Part shown: piece by piece, positions 23,683 through 34,328 of the stretch | Layout: every line of letters begins with the position of its first letter | Numbering within the stretch: the first letter of the stretch is position 1 | Origin: Sophora flavescens | Lineage: Eukaryota > Streptophyta > Magnoliopsida > Fabales > Fabaceae | Reading direction: 5' to 3' | Assembly (NCBI GenBank): GCA_030762895.1 | Contig: CM061069.1 | Span: 25,477,404 to 25,541,403 of the forward strand | DNA length: 64,000 nt | Program-made: the position numbers and the translations under genes | Notes under the pieces: generated by a model | What the model was told of the DNA's origin: nothing | The model's input: only the letters and a program-made list of their open reading frames with translations | The model's database searches: none

Positions 23683-24441
23683 ATGGCTACAAATGATATC
23701 CTGGGTGATGGGGCTTCTCTAACTAGACCCCTTCCTTTAATGGTAATGCATATATGTATTGGAAAGAAATGATGTTAATATTTCTTGAGGCTGCTGGTTT
23801 TGATATATTAGATGCTATAGAAAATGGACCTATTGTCCCCTTTACTCTTGATGATAAAGGAAATAAAAAGGAAAAACCAAAAGATGATTGAAATGATGAT
23901 GATAAAAAGAGAGTTGGTTATAATGCTAAAGGTAAGAATATAATAACAACTGCTTTGAGTTATGATGAGTTTTCCAGGGTCTCTAATTGCAAGACAGCAA
24001 ATCAAATGTGAGATACTCTCCAACTTACTCATGAAGGCAAAAATGATTGTCCATCCCTTCAAAAGAATGAGAATATTGCTAAGCCTAAACGTGCATACAT
24101 TTCTTGAGAGGATAATGATCTTGGATCAACAGATGATTCCAATGATGAAGATGCAAACTTGTGCTTAATGGCTAATCTTCATGAAGAAGATGATGAGGTA
24201 AATAATTCTAACTTTGATGAATTACCTTCTTACGGATGATTCCATTAGAGTTTCTAGATTGCTTATTAAGTCTAAGAAAACCATCACATGCCTAGAGGAG
24301 AAAATTTCAGTTTTAAACAAAGAAGTAGATGGAGTAAAAATAGAAAATTGTGATTTAAATGAAAGATATGCTACTATTTTGGATTCACCTATATGTGATA
24401 ATTGTCCTAAGTTGGAAAAACAAATAAATGAATTGAATGGT
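23683..24441 (+). pseudogene. gag: Element A gag, first part
   Basis: It starts MATNDILGDGASLTR. Through two frameshifts it reads as Sirevirus gag: YWKEMM, FDILDAIENGPIVPF, DKKRVGYNAKGKN, ALSYDEFSRVSNCKTANQM, then a deletion, then an acidic stretch DANLCLMANLHEEDD and a coiled-coil-like frame (24214-24441) that includes CDNCPKLEKQINELNG. The frame is interrupted at 24442 by element B2 and continues at 29766. Stops and frameshifts make it inactive. Confidence 0.75.
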
Positions 24442-24656
24442 TGATCAGCCGTTGGCTCATCTAGTTTTATAGCTAGTATGACCGTGGTTTTGTGCTAATT
24501 TTATATCATTTTCACCTAAATTAGACTTGATTGTCTTTAAGCAGTATTTTGAGTCGTTAAGGTATTTCTAGGTTAATTTAGCTGATTTAGAGTTAAATAA
24601 AGCACTTATGCTATTTTCTGTTTTCAGGTTAATATAAAGAAATAAATCAGGAGCTT

Positions 24657-24880
24657 TCGCCCCGCGAGAAGGCATTCGCCTCGCGAACCTGAAGGTGACT
24701 GTGCCAGAAAATTTGCAATCCTTTCTGTGTCGCCCCGCGAATAGATGACTCGCCTCGCGAGAATGAAGACCAGAAGCCATGACTTTTCCATTCCTCACCG
24801 TGCGAGCCGCTCTTCGCCTCGCGAGAAGACCAAACGCTGCAAGATTCGCCTCGCGAGACAGTGTTCGCCTCGGGAGTCCG
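24657..24880. repeat. CGCCTCGCGAG motif array in B2 5' LTR
   Basis: About eight copies occur of ttcgcctcgcgag, tcgccccgcgaa and related forms. This is the reverse complement of the B1 motif; relative to element orientation, B1 (minus) and B2 (plus) carry it in the same sense. It lies directly upstream of a TATA-like sequence. Confidence 0.87.
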
Positions 24881-24892
24881 CGGAAACCAGAA

Positions 24893-24903
24893 GTTGTATA
24901 TAA
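24893..24903 (+). promoter_or_regulatory. Putative LTR TATA box of B2
   Basis: tgtatataagc follows the CG-rich array in the 5' LTR and recurs in the 3' LTR (29034-29044). Its place after the motif array fits a U3 promoter, but no transcript evidence is available. Confidence 0.45.
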
Positions 24904-25625
24904 GCCTGTTTTAGGCAGAACTGGGGAGTCAGTCAGAGTAGGAGTCAGTAGTAGTAGTTTTCAGTAGTTTATTTTCTTTTCTTTTATTTTGTGTTTATTT
25001 CTGTAATGGAGAGCTAGTCTCCTAGATTAGTCTACTCGATTGGTTTCCATTACACTTGAGGTTATGTAATTCCTGTTTTGTTTGCTTTTCTCTTTTCAAT
25101 GCGATGTTATATGTTTCTGTTTGCTTAATTCAGGAGTGTATAGTGTTGTGTTGATTTGTTTCGGTGATGTTATGTTCCTATATATAATCGCGTTTGCTTA
25201 ATTCGCGTGTGTTCATTCATGTTCGCTTAGTTCATGAGGGCTTAACCCCGTTTGCTTAATTCGGGAATAGGAACACATATCTGTAGTAGTGGTTTCGCTT
25301 GTAAATTGTTGCTACAATCGGGAGGGGATTAGAATCTGCTTAGAGCTTGGAACTTGCATGAACCGATGATAGTTGGGAAATCAAGAACAGTAGATTAATC
25401 GTCTTTAGCATATTTGATAATCTCTTAACTGCTTTGTTTTGTTTTCTCTGTTTTTGCTTTGTTTTCTTTATTTTATCTCAATCCAAAACCCCCCAATTCT
25501 GACTTTTTCTGTTAACAACAACACCCAAGAGTCCTTGAGAGACGATATCCGAGTTGTCGCTCCCTATCTACATTATTTTGTAAATCGCTCGCTTTTTGGC
25601 GCGTGGCGACGGCGCGACCAAAAAT

Positions 25626-25643
25626 TGGTGCCGTTGCCGGGGA
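25626..25643 (+). other. B2 primer-binding site (tRNA-Asp type)
   Basis: TGGTGCCGTTGCCGGGGA begins five bases after the LTR end. It differs from the B1 site by one base. Confidence 0.88.
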
Positions 25644-25715
25644 CTCTTGTTGTTATTAACAATTAAAAAAAAAACTTTTGCTTTGCTGAATTAGTTTTGG
25701 CTGTTTTGTCTGGTT

Positions 25716-27164
25716 ATGAATTTTAGTACTGCCATGGATGATTACATGTATGGTTATATTCCTAATGTTTATTATGAGCCACCACCATGCATATATTATC
25801 CTGATTTTGCTGGTTTAATGCACTGGTTACCGAGGTTTAGTGGTCTTGTAGGTGAAAATCCGCAGGAGCATCTAAAGGAATTCCAGGCTGTTTGTTCTAT
25901 AATGCTGAGACCTGAAGGAATAACAGAAGATCACATCCATATGGGAGCTTTCCATCTCTCACTTGAAGGCGCTGCAAGGGATTGGTTGTATAATCTTGAG
26001 GTGGATTCCAACTTCAGTTGGTTTGATTTGAATAAAGTCTTCTTATTGAGCTGGGGAACCCATCTAAACCCTTGGTATGAGGACCAACAACTAATGTCAC
26101 CACTGGCACCATCACAGAATCCTCCCCAAGTGACTACTTCTGCACCTTCCGAACCTTCCCTAGAGGACCTGTTCAAGCAAATGACTTCACAATTGACTGC
26201 ACATATGGCTACACTTTTTCAGTAGCAATTTGGACAGCTTCAGGCCTTACAGACACAGTTTCAGCAGCAAACGGATGCTAACATTAATACACTGCAAACT
26301 CCATATTCCCTTGAAGAACATGCAGATTCACAGATAGTTATTCTTGAAGATACTTCTGATGATAATTTTGATAATGTTTCTGTTGATGAACTGTGTGTTG
26401 AATCCCCTGATTCTATCTATTATACTGCATGTCCTGATTGTAATGAATTTGCTTCATGTATAACATGTTTTGAAAGGTATGAAGAGCAAAACATCCATAT
26501 GGAACAGGAGACCTATGAGGTTGAGGGCCATATTCACATAGAAAATGAGGATCAGGAGGACATCTGCTTCACCATGCCTGAGGATAATGAAGAACCTTTG
26601 GAAGTAGATGATTCAACTAATTCATATGCATGTGTTGGAAGTGATGGGATGGATGAACTATGTGCTGAATTTCCAGACATTTAGGCTTTTACTGATTCAG
26701 TTTATTGTGATATATGTACTGACTCTACTAACACTAACCTTTGTGTGGTGTGTGCTGAGATTTATGCAGGTTTAGCAGGTGATGGATTTGATAGTACAGT
26801 GAATGAAGAACGTGCAGAAGTTGAAGCAGCACCAGTAACCCCAGTTACTTGTTTACCACCTCCCACTGTGGAACAACCAGCAATTGAGTTCAAGCCTCTG
26901 GATTTTGCACCATGGCCAGTCCAAGAGGTTGAACCCCAATTTTATTGGGAGGATTTTGTTGAGAAAGCGGTCATCTTTGACCCAAGAGGGAGTGAGAAGT
27001 CCGCCGCACTGGAAAGAGTCACCGTAACTGTCAAGCACTCACTCCCATATCAAGGCTGCAAGTTATGGAAGCATGGAATGAACTCCCACCCTTTGGCTAT
27101 CACTTGGGACTTATGTTACAAGCAATGGGATCCTGGTGGAACCACCCCCAATGAGTTTTTCTGA
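25716..27164 (+). pseudogene. B2 gag-like ORF with C-terminal WDPGG domain
   Basis: A single frame of 483 codons starts at ATG 25716 and has two amber stops (26223-26225 and 26682-26684). Residues about 30-110 read like a Ty3/gypsy capsid (GLVGENPQEHLKEF, FHLSLEGAARDWLYNL). The centre is acidic and Cys-containing (CPDCNEFASCITCFE), not a standard zinc knuckle. The C-terminus has VEKAVIFDPRG and LCYKQWDPGG, motifs shared with B1. The first stop sits in a Gln run and looks like CAG changed to TAG. No enzymatic domain is present. The C-terminal domain is not one I recognise. Confidence 0.75.
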
Positions 27165-28580
27165 ACCCTACTCTTTTTAATTGCTTTGCTTTACTTTATT
27201 TCTGCTTTGTTTTCAATAAAGCTCCTGAATAATTTGAGAAGCTCAGGAGTTGTGTTTAGTCTTGTGTTGGCAAGTTTGATGGGATTTGATTAATTTTTGC
27301 ATAGATGGATTGCATGTTAATTGTTGACTGTTTTCCCCCTAGGTTTTGAAAATTTAATCCCCATGTGAAAAAAATTTGAAAACTGAACTTTGGGATTTTG
27401 TTATGATGGTATGATTTATGATAAGTTTGGGGTGATGGGAAGCACACACTAGGGATAGAATCTCTGTCAAACAATTTGCATAATTGTCCAGGTGAGGATT
27501 TGAGCCTCCAACATGTTTTTGACTGTGAGAATCACTTTTTAAGTTGCACTTTCCTGAATTTGCTTGAATCTCTTTTTGGTTTGCATGTTTATGTGTTTGC
27601 TTCAGATGATTTGGACATTTTCTTTGTAAATAACCACTTAGCCTAAAATTGAACCAGTCCTTAATGCATGTTTCCTAGTTAGCCCCATTGAGCCTGATTA
27701 GCCTATTAATTCTTGATAACCCTATGTTATGAGCTCAAAATCTGGAAAACCATGTTAACCCGATCTTAGGATTAGGAGAGCATGGAATCTTAGTAAGAGA
27801 TTGGTTGCAAGAAACTAAGTTTGGGGTGGCTACAAGGGTATGATGTGTTGTTTGGGATTGAGAAAAGGAAAAAAAATAATAAAAAGGTTGGAGCCAAAGG
27901 CCAAAAAAAAAATGAAAAAAAAAGAAGAAGAAAAAAAAAGAAATAAAAAGTACAAAAATTTCAAAAAGGGTATTGAAATAAAAGAGGCTGTAGTCACCCA
28001 AGGCAATTGAAAAATGAAAAAAGGAACTTGAGTTTTAAATTCAAAGTGTAAAAAGCTCATGCTCTCTTAGTTCCTAGGGTCTTCAGCCTAGTTCCTTTGT
28101 ATATCCTACCCTTAGCCAAGCCCCATTACAACCCATAAAAGACCTTTTGATGTTGCATGCATGTTTTCTGTGGGAATCATTTGGAGATGAAAATCAAATT
28201 TATGGGAAGTGTTCTTAAAAGTGAAATTGAGTGAATTGTTGATAACCTGACACAAACTGAGCGATTGAGTGAAATATTAAATGCCCTTGTGAGGAAGGCA
28301 GTTGTTTGAATTTGGTGATCTCCCTCTTGTGTGTAACTTGGATCCCTTGCTTAGATTAATGATTGTTTGAATGATGAAATTCTCAATTGTTTAGAATGAA
28401 CGATTGTGGGGATTGCTTTGCTTGAAAGGGGGGGACATTGAAGAAAACTATTTTGATGAAACTGCTTGAATTTGTGCAAGGTTGATTGAATCTCTTAAGC
28501 TTGCCATGTCTTGAGTCTTTTTTAAGTTTTTTGAGTTTTAGTTTGCTTGGGGACAAGCAAAGTTTAAGTTTGGGGTATTT
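27165..28580 (+). other. B2 internal non-coding region with polypurine tract
   Basis: This 1.4-kb stretch has no ORF on the plus strand but matches the B1 internal region in order: a 'gaacccc/ttggggtgatggg' block, then ttaggattaggagagcatg, then aagtttggggtggctacaagg, then cctacccttagccaagcccc, then aaagaccttttgatgttgcatg. It ends with the tract aagtttggggtatttt before the 3' LTR. Conservation without coding potential suggests a functional RNA or cis role, which is inference. Confidence 0.68.
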
Positions 28581-29760
28581 TGATCAGCAGCTGGCTCATC
28601 TAGTTTTATAGCTAGTATGACCGTGGCTTTGTGCTAATTTTATATCATTTTCGCCCAAATTAGACTTGATTGTCTTTAAGCAGTATTTTGAGTCGTTAAG
28701 GTATTTTTAGGTTAATTTAGCTGATTTAGAGTTAAATAAAGCACTTATGCTATTTTCTGTTTTCAGGTTAATAAAAAGAAATAAATCTGGAGCTTTCGCC
28801 CCGCGAGAAGGCATTCACCTCGCGAACCTGAAGGTGACTGTGCCAGAAAATTTGCAATCCTTTCTTTGTCGCCCCGCGAATAGATGACTCGCCTCGCGAG
28901 AATGAAGACCAGAAGCCATGACTTTTCCATTCCTCGCCGCGCGAGCCGTTCTTCGCCTCGCGAGAAGACCAAACGCTGCAAGATTCGCCTCGCGAGACAG
29001 TGTTCGCCTCGCGAGTCCGCGGAAACCAGAAGTTGTATATAAGCCTGTTTTAGGCAGAACTGAGGAGTCAGTCAGAGTAGGAGTCAGTAGTAGTAGTTTT
29101 CAGTAGTTTATTTTCTTTTCTTTTCTTTTGTGTTTATTTCTGTAATGGAGAGCTAGTCTCCTAGATTAGTCTACTACGATTGGTTTCCATTACACTTGAG
29201 GTTATGTAATTCTTGTTTTGTTTGCTTTTCTCTTTTCAATGCGATGCTATATGTTTCTGTTTGCTTAATTCAGGAGTGTATAGTGTTGTGTTGATTTGTT
29301 TCGGTGATGTTATGTTCCTATATATAATCGCGTTTGCTTAATTCGGATGTGTTCATTCATGTTCGCTTAGTTCATGAGGGCTTAACCCCGTTTGCTTAAT
29401 TCGGGAATAGGAACATATATCTGTAGTAGTGGTTTCGCTTGTAAATTGTTGCTACAACCGGGAGGGGATTAGAATCTGCTTAGAGCTTGGAACTTGCATG
29501 AACCGATGATAGTTGGGAAATCAAGAACAGTAGATTAATCGTCTTTAGCATATTTGATAATCTCTTAACTGCTTTGTTTTGTTTGCTCTGTTTTTGCTTT
29601 GTTTTCTTTATTTTATCTCAATCCAAAACCCCCCAATTCTGACTTTTTCTGTTAACAACAACACCCAAGAGTCCTTGAGAGACGATATCCGAGTTGTCGC
29701 TCCCTATCTACATTATTTTGTAAATCGCTCGCTTTTTGGCGCGTGGCGACAGCGCGACCA
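28581..29760 (+). repeat. 3' LTR of element B2
   Basis: 1180 bp, near-identical to 24442-25620, including the motif array at 28797-29020. Confidence 0.94.
28797..29020. repeat. CGCCTCGCGAG motif array in B2 3' LTR
   Basis: The same array as 24657-24880 with a few base changes (for example cctcaccgtgcgagc versus cctcgccgcgcgagc). Confidence 0.87.
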
Positions 29761-30320
29761 ATGGTAATCTATCTAGACTTACTAGAGATAAAGAAAACAT
29801 GAATGCATTACTTGGACAACAAAAAGAAATGAAAAACCAAGTTGATTCAGTGTACAATATTGAGAGAAAGGCAAACATCTTCAAAAATTTGCATGTTTCT
29901 CATTATGATAATACATCACAATATGTTATATGTTATTACTGCAATAGAAAAGGTCATATAGCTGCAGTTTGCAATACATGAAGGACCCAAGAAAAGTTGG
30001 GTACCTATAGAACACACATAAATTCTGTGTTGCATTTGTGTTCGAAGGCCAAAAGCTTAAATTGGTATCATTATAGAGGCTTCTCCAAACACATTACCGG
30101 TAACAATAAAGAAATAACATTGATTGAATATGCTTTCTAATTATCATTATTAATCTGTGATTGTGCATCCTTCTGTTTAAAGTTATTTGAACAATCAAGA
30201 ATTAATCATTTGAACCAAATGGATTTTTTTTATGAACAAGTTTGATGAGAATGAAACCAAAGTGAAAAATAAAGCTAGATAAATGGCTAAGGGCATAATT
30301 GGTCTCTAAAATGATTGTTA
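29761..30320 (+). pseudogene. gag: Element A gag, second part, and pol scrap
   Basis: Directly after the ATGGT duplication the gag frame resumes: NLSRLTRDKENMNALLGQQK, then a zinc knuckle CYYCNRKGHIAAVC (CX2CX4HX4C). A short broken protease-like stretch follows, then a scrap resembling the RT start (NKFDENETKVKNKAR near 30236). Protease, integrase and most of RT are missing by deletion. Confidence 0.72.
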
Positions 30321-30464
30321 TTTGATGATTTTGAATGATTGTATGTTCTTAAAAAAAATGCTTGATATGTGTTTAACATGATATAAATCAATTAATATGT
30401 TCTATACATTGATTGTTATGTATCATTGATTGATTTTGAATTTCAGTTGTATCAGTTCATAGAT

Positions 30465-31020
30465 TGAGTACATAGGTGTATTGAACAAATTTGATGTTGA
30501 AGTGTACACACACAGATAGCATACATAGGTGTACTTCGTGTTTTAAGTTGATTTTGTATCAGTACACAAGCTTAGTACACAGATGTATAGCTTAAAAATG
30601 TTACTGGAACTCTAGTACACAGGATATGCACATATATGTACAATATTTTTTAGAACAGGGAAACACTTTAAGGGGAAATAATCAATGTTGTACATCGATT
30701 CTGAGACAAAACTAAGAGATGAACTCTCTATGCCTCAATATACATTGACTATGTACACAGATGTATATATTAGAACATTTAGCAGACTTCATATCTGATC
30801 CATAATACACAGATTGACAAATCTGTAAACAGATGTATAATTTGTAACTTCTCAAAACTCAAAATTTTCACTTTAATACATCGATTGCATCAACCGATTG
30901 AGACAAAACAGAAACATCAACTTTTTGTCCCCTCGTGTACACAGATTGACACTTTCATACATAGGTGTACAATCAGAAAAATGCTTAAAAACATAAATGT
31001 ACATAACCGGTGTACAAAGC
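30465..31020. repeat. TACAC..GTGTA palindrome array upstream of extra ORF
   Basis: Twelve or more copies of the element A LTR motif occur (for example tacataggtgta, tacacagatgta, tacatcgattg, tacataaccggtgtaca) between the pol remnant and the extra ORF. In Sireviruses, palindromic repeats are described both in LTRs and in the 3' internal non-coding region; this fits. Confidence 0.85.
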
Positions 31021-31128
31021 CCATAATTTTTTTAAAAAACCAAAACTCTGAGCACGCATATCATTTCTCCAAAATTCCTTTTCTTCAACATCAAAACTTA
31101 ACCCTAGAAGAGCTTTAAACTTCTGAAA

Positions 31129-32438
31129 ATGGCAAGAAGCAAGGATCTTGGACCTTCTCGTCCTACACCCACTTCTTCCACAACTCTAACTTCTACTCCT
31201 CATCTTCAATCACCAACCCAAGCTTCTTCCTCAAGACCCAAACGCAAACAAGTTTAGAAATCTCCAAATGTGGTCAAAAAGGTTGTTAAATCTCAGAAGC
31301 AGAATAAGAAGAAGAGGCAAGTTGAAGCAAGTGAAGTGGTTAAGGAACCTCCACAGAAGAAGAACAAGAAGAAGAAGCAAAAGGTTGTTCAAGAAGAGGT
31401 TTCAGAAGCTGAGCTTGTTAAGAGGTATTTTACTCATGAAGAACAAATTGAATCATTTCTCCATAATTTCAAATCGAGAACCATTCAAAAATCTAGGGGT
31501 GTAGATTTTGATTATTTTGAGAACAACAACTTCAATTTTCACACAATTCTTGAAGAGAACAATTTAACCAAGTTTCTTCAAATCACAAGTGATGTTTACC
31601 CAGTTCTCATTAGAGCATTTTATTGAAAATTGGGGATGGACAATGAGATGATTACTTCTGAAATTAAGGGAATTAAGATTGAGATAAGCTTGAGAGAATT
31701 TTCTGAGTTTGCTGATTTGGATTACAAGGGAGCCTTCACAGCTGGAATAGGTGAAGAGGCTGAATGGATCAAGTCCTTTGATAAGGAAGTTGCAAGACTT
31801 ACTTTGTTGGAAGATCATTCACCCGAGGGAAGGCTGACCCACATCACTGCATTGTATGTATTGAGTAGGATTTTGATTTCAAGGAGTGAAAATCATGCAA
31901 TTCTTCAAAACAATGACATACTCTTGCTTTGGGAAATGATTCAGAAAAAGAAACTTAGCTAGGGTTATATTATTGCTAAGAATATGTATGAAAGCAAGTT
32001 TTCTGGAGGAGCACTGCCATAGGCTGGTTTGGTAGTCAAGCTCCTTGAGCATTTTGGAGTCTCTTTTGATGGAGAAGAGAGAGAATTAAAGAGGTATGTC
32101 ACCAAGAAGTTTAATGAAAGGACAATTAATCAAATGTCCTTAGTTTATGTGGATGACACCTGGATTAGAGTTGTTGTTCCTGCTGGAAATGAGGCACCAA
32201 ACAGAAGGCAAAGAGCTGCAACTGATCAACTTATGCATAAGAAAATGGACAGACTTATCCAGATGATTCAGAACCTAATGGAAATCATACTAAGCAATAC
32301 TTATCTTTGATGCAATCAGTGGATTACTTGAAGTTAAGGCTGCATACTGTGGAAGGCCACAAGATATTGGGAATAGCCATTCAAGGACCTCAAGTGAAAA
32401 ATCCTACATATGATGATGTTATGAACATAGCTAGAGAG
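31129..32438 (+). pseudogene. Element A extra ORF (plant transposon-protein type)
   Basis: The frame starts MARSKDLGPSRPTPT. It has a Ser/Thr/Pro-rich start, a Lys-rich basic stretch (31270-31390), and a folded-looking part with YPVLIRAFY, LREFSEFADLDYKGAF and ALYVLSRILISRSENH. This pattern resembles the 'putative plant transposon protein' family that often accompanies copia elements. One frame holds to 32310 with stops at about 31256, 31624, 31960 and 32021. A shifted frame continues to 32438, where the stop TGA is the first three bases of the next LTR. Confidence 0.65.
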
Positions 32439-34110
32439 TGAAACACACCGTATTACTAAAGTTTATTTTTTTTAAATAAAAAAAAGATCAATGAGGGGTC
32501 CCTCAATCTTCTCTTAACCCTTTTGTTTCATTTGCTCCTTCCTTTTTGCTTCATTTGTCTCCCAACCTCAAGCATCATTGTAAGATTATTGTGAAACTCT
32601 TGAAGCTGTACATCTTTCATTTTTTTGGGAAGCTAAGTTGTGGTGATTTTTGGGTTAGGGGTGGAACTCTCTGGATAGAAAAAGGTACCCACTCCGTGAA
32701 GTCATGCGTTTGGGCTCTTTGAGATCTGTCGATTAGCATCGTCTGCTTTCCTTGGAGTTGCTGGGAGTAGATTTGTTGTCTCTACATATTTGTGCGTGGA
32801 TGATAATCATCGTGGTATGTTTTAGATAATTTATATTTATGATTCTTTAGTTATCTGGTTATGTTAAAATTAGTTTTACAATTATATTTGGGGAAACATA
32901 CCTTTGGTGTTCATTTAACCATTCCTAAATATTTTAAGGTTGTGATTTTTCTTTAAATGATTTTTATTATACCTGAGAGTAGTAAAGAGTAATTATTTGA
33001 TGGCGGTTGAAGTTGAAATATGATAATGTGGATATTTTTTATTTTTGAAGAGCTGGATAGAAAAGAAAATGATTTGAGAATTTTGATTTGGGGAATCAAT
33101 GTTAGAATCTCATCGCCGTTAGCGAGGGTAACTGTCTAGGTGTACCTAGTTATATATATTTCGGGAGGAGAGGGCTATCTATTAGATGGAGTCGCCAGTG
33201 TACGGAGAGGGCTATCAACGAGACGGAGCCGCCCTCGATGAGATATGATTGATGTGACTTGAAAGAAGAGAGGGCTATTTATAAGATGGAGCTGCCCCTT
33301 GGGGAGAGGTCACCCTTAGGAAGAAAGGGCTATCAGTGAGATGGATCTGCCTTAGATTTTTTTTGGTTCTCTCATGTGTGACCCCACTGTGATAAAAAAA
33401 TTCCTTTAAACTTCTGTTTTGTCACTTTACTCATTTCTATTATTCTTTTTTAATTTTTTAACTAGATTTGGTGTTAAAAATGTTAATATTTGGAACATGT
33501 TAAATTTACAAGTTTGATGCTTTTTATATAAATGCTTCATTAAAGTTACGTGATTTTATTGTATCCATATTCCAGTATGTTTTCCTTTAAGTTTGAAAGA
33601 ATATCTATTCGTACGCTAGTATGTTTCCCTTCTAGTTCATGGTGGTTGTTATGCCCTCACTGAGTCTAGGTGACTCACCCTTCTTATGTTTCAGTACAGA
33701 TTCTCAGGTAGCTGAGTAGTTGACTGTTGATAGCATCAGATCGTTCACACGGAGTATCTCTTTTTGTGTAGGTCCCCTTTTTGTTGTTGGAGACCTTTTT
33801 GATGTTTTTTTTTGAAAATCTGTTACTCTGCAGCTATGGAGAACTAGTACTAGATTCTTTTGAGTTGTATTAATGGTATGGAATACCATCTTGATGTATT
33901 TTGTATGACAGGAACTCCTGGAATGAAAATATGAATATTTCAGCATATGGTTTTAGTTTTGGGATGTTGGAATTACATAGGAGACTCTGTGTCAAAAAAA
34001 TTTGTAAAAATTCTAGATCTTCATCAAGTATGTTTCTAAATTGATAGGCTTGCGAGGCTAGGATTATAAGCCTGTGCGCCGGTCACGACTTAGGTTTTTG
34101 GGTCGTGACA
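32439..34110 (+). repeat. 5' LTR of the Ty3/gypsy element
   Basis: It starts TGAAACACACCG and ends GGGTCGTGACA, followed after four bases by the primer site. It contains imperfect repeats of 'gagggctat..agatgga(g)..gcc' at 33165-33350 (four copies of about 50-60 bp). The start was inferred from the terminal TG and the abrupt end of the element A ORF. Confidence 0.7.
33165..33352. repeat. GAGGGCTATC..AGATGGAG tandem-like repeats in LTR
   Basis: Four loose copies of (a)gagggctat(c/t) followed by agatgga or gacggag and gcc lie in the LTR at 50-60-bp spacing. Confidence 0.65.
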
Positions 34111-34114
34111 AAGT

Positions 34115-34126
34115 TGGTATCAGAGC
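34115..34126 (+). other. Primer-binding site (initiator tRNA-Met)
   Basis: TGGTATCAGAGC lies four bases after the LTR end, an exact match to the usual plant retrotransposon initiator-Met site. Confidence 0.88.
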
Positions 34127-34328
34127 TTAGGTTGTAGGTCCTAATAGCTGCAGACATGGGGTGATAACAGAGTCTTGCTAGTAATTTGTGTACCCGGGCA
34201 CAACGTACTTGCAAGAAGCTATTAACACCCTATGATGGTCCAAACATCTCTTCCAAAGTATGATTTAAATTCTTATTTCCTTTTGTTCCCTTTTCTTGTA
34301 TTTGATAAATGTTTCGTTTTAGGTGAGG

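Larger units (their letters stand above)
24442..25620 (+). repeat. 5' LTR of element B2
   Basis: 1179 bp. It contains the CTCGCGAG-type array (24657-24880), a TATA-like tatataagcc just after it (24896), and four repeats of gtttgcttaattc-like text (about 25118-25265). The match to the 3' LTR is close, with only scattered differences by eye. Confidence 0.94.
24437..29765 (+). mobile_element. Complete non-autonomous Athila/Tat-type element B2
   Basis: LTRs 24442-25620 and 28581-29760 are near-identical and bounded by a perfect 5-bp target duplication ATGGT (24437-24441, 29761-29765). The LTR starts TGATCAG and ends CGCGACCA. A tRNA-Asp-type primer site (25626) and a polypurine tract (before 28581) are present. 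The internal 2.96 kb has a gag-like ORF and a long non-coding part, without protease, RT or integrase. Removing the element and one ATGGT restores the gag frame of element A. Confidence 0.95.
22336..32438 (+). mobile_element. Sirevirus-like copia element A, split and truncated
   Basis: The order is 5' LTR (22336-23632), a decayed primer-binding site, gag (23683-24441, continued at 29761-29980), a collapsed pol remnant (to about 30320), a motif-rich non-coding stretch and an extra ORF (31129-32438). Element B2 is inserted at 24442. The 3' end is lost where a gypsy LTR starts at 32439. Integrase and most of RT are deleted; only a scrap resembling RNKLDENG..KARxMAKG remains near 30235-30290. Confidence 0.78.
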
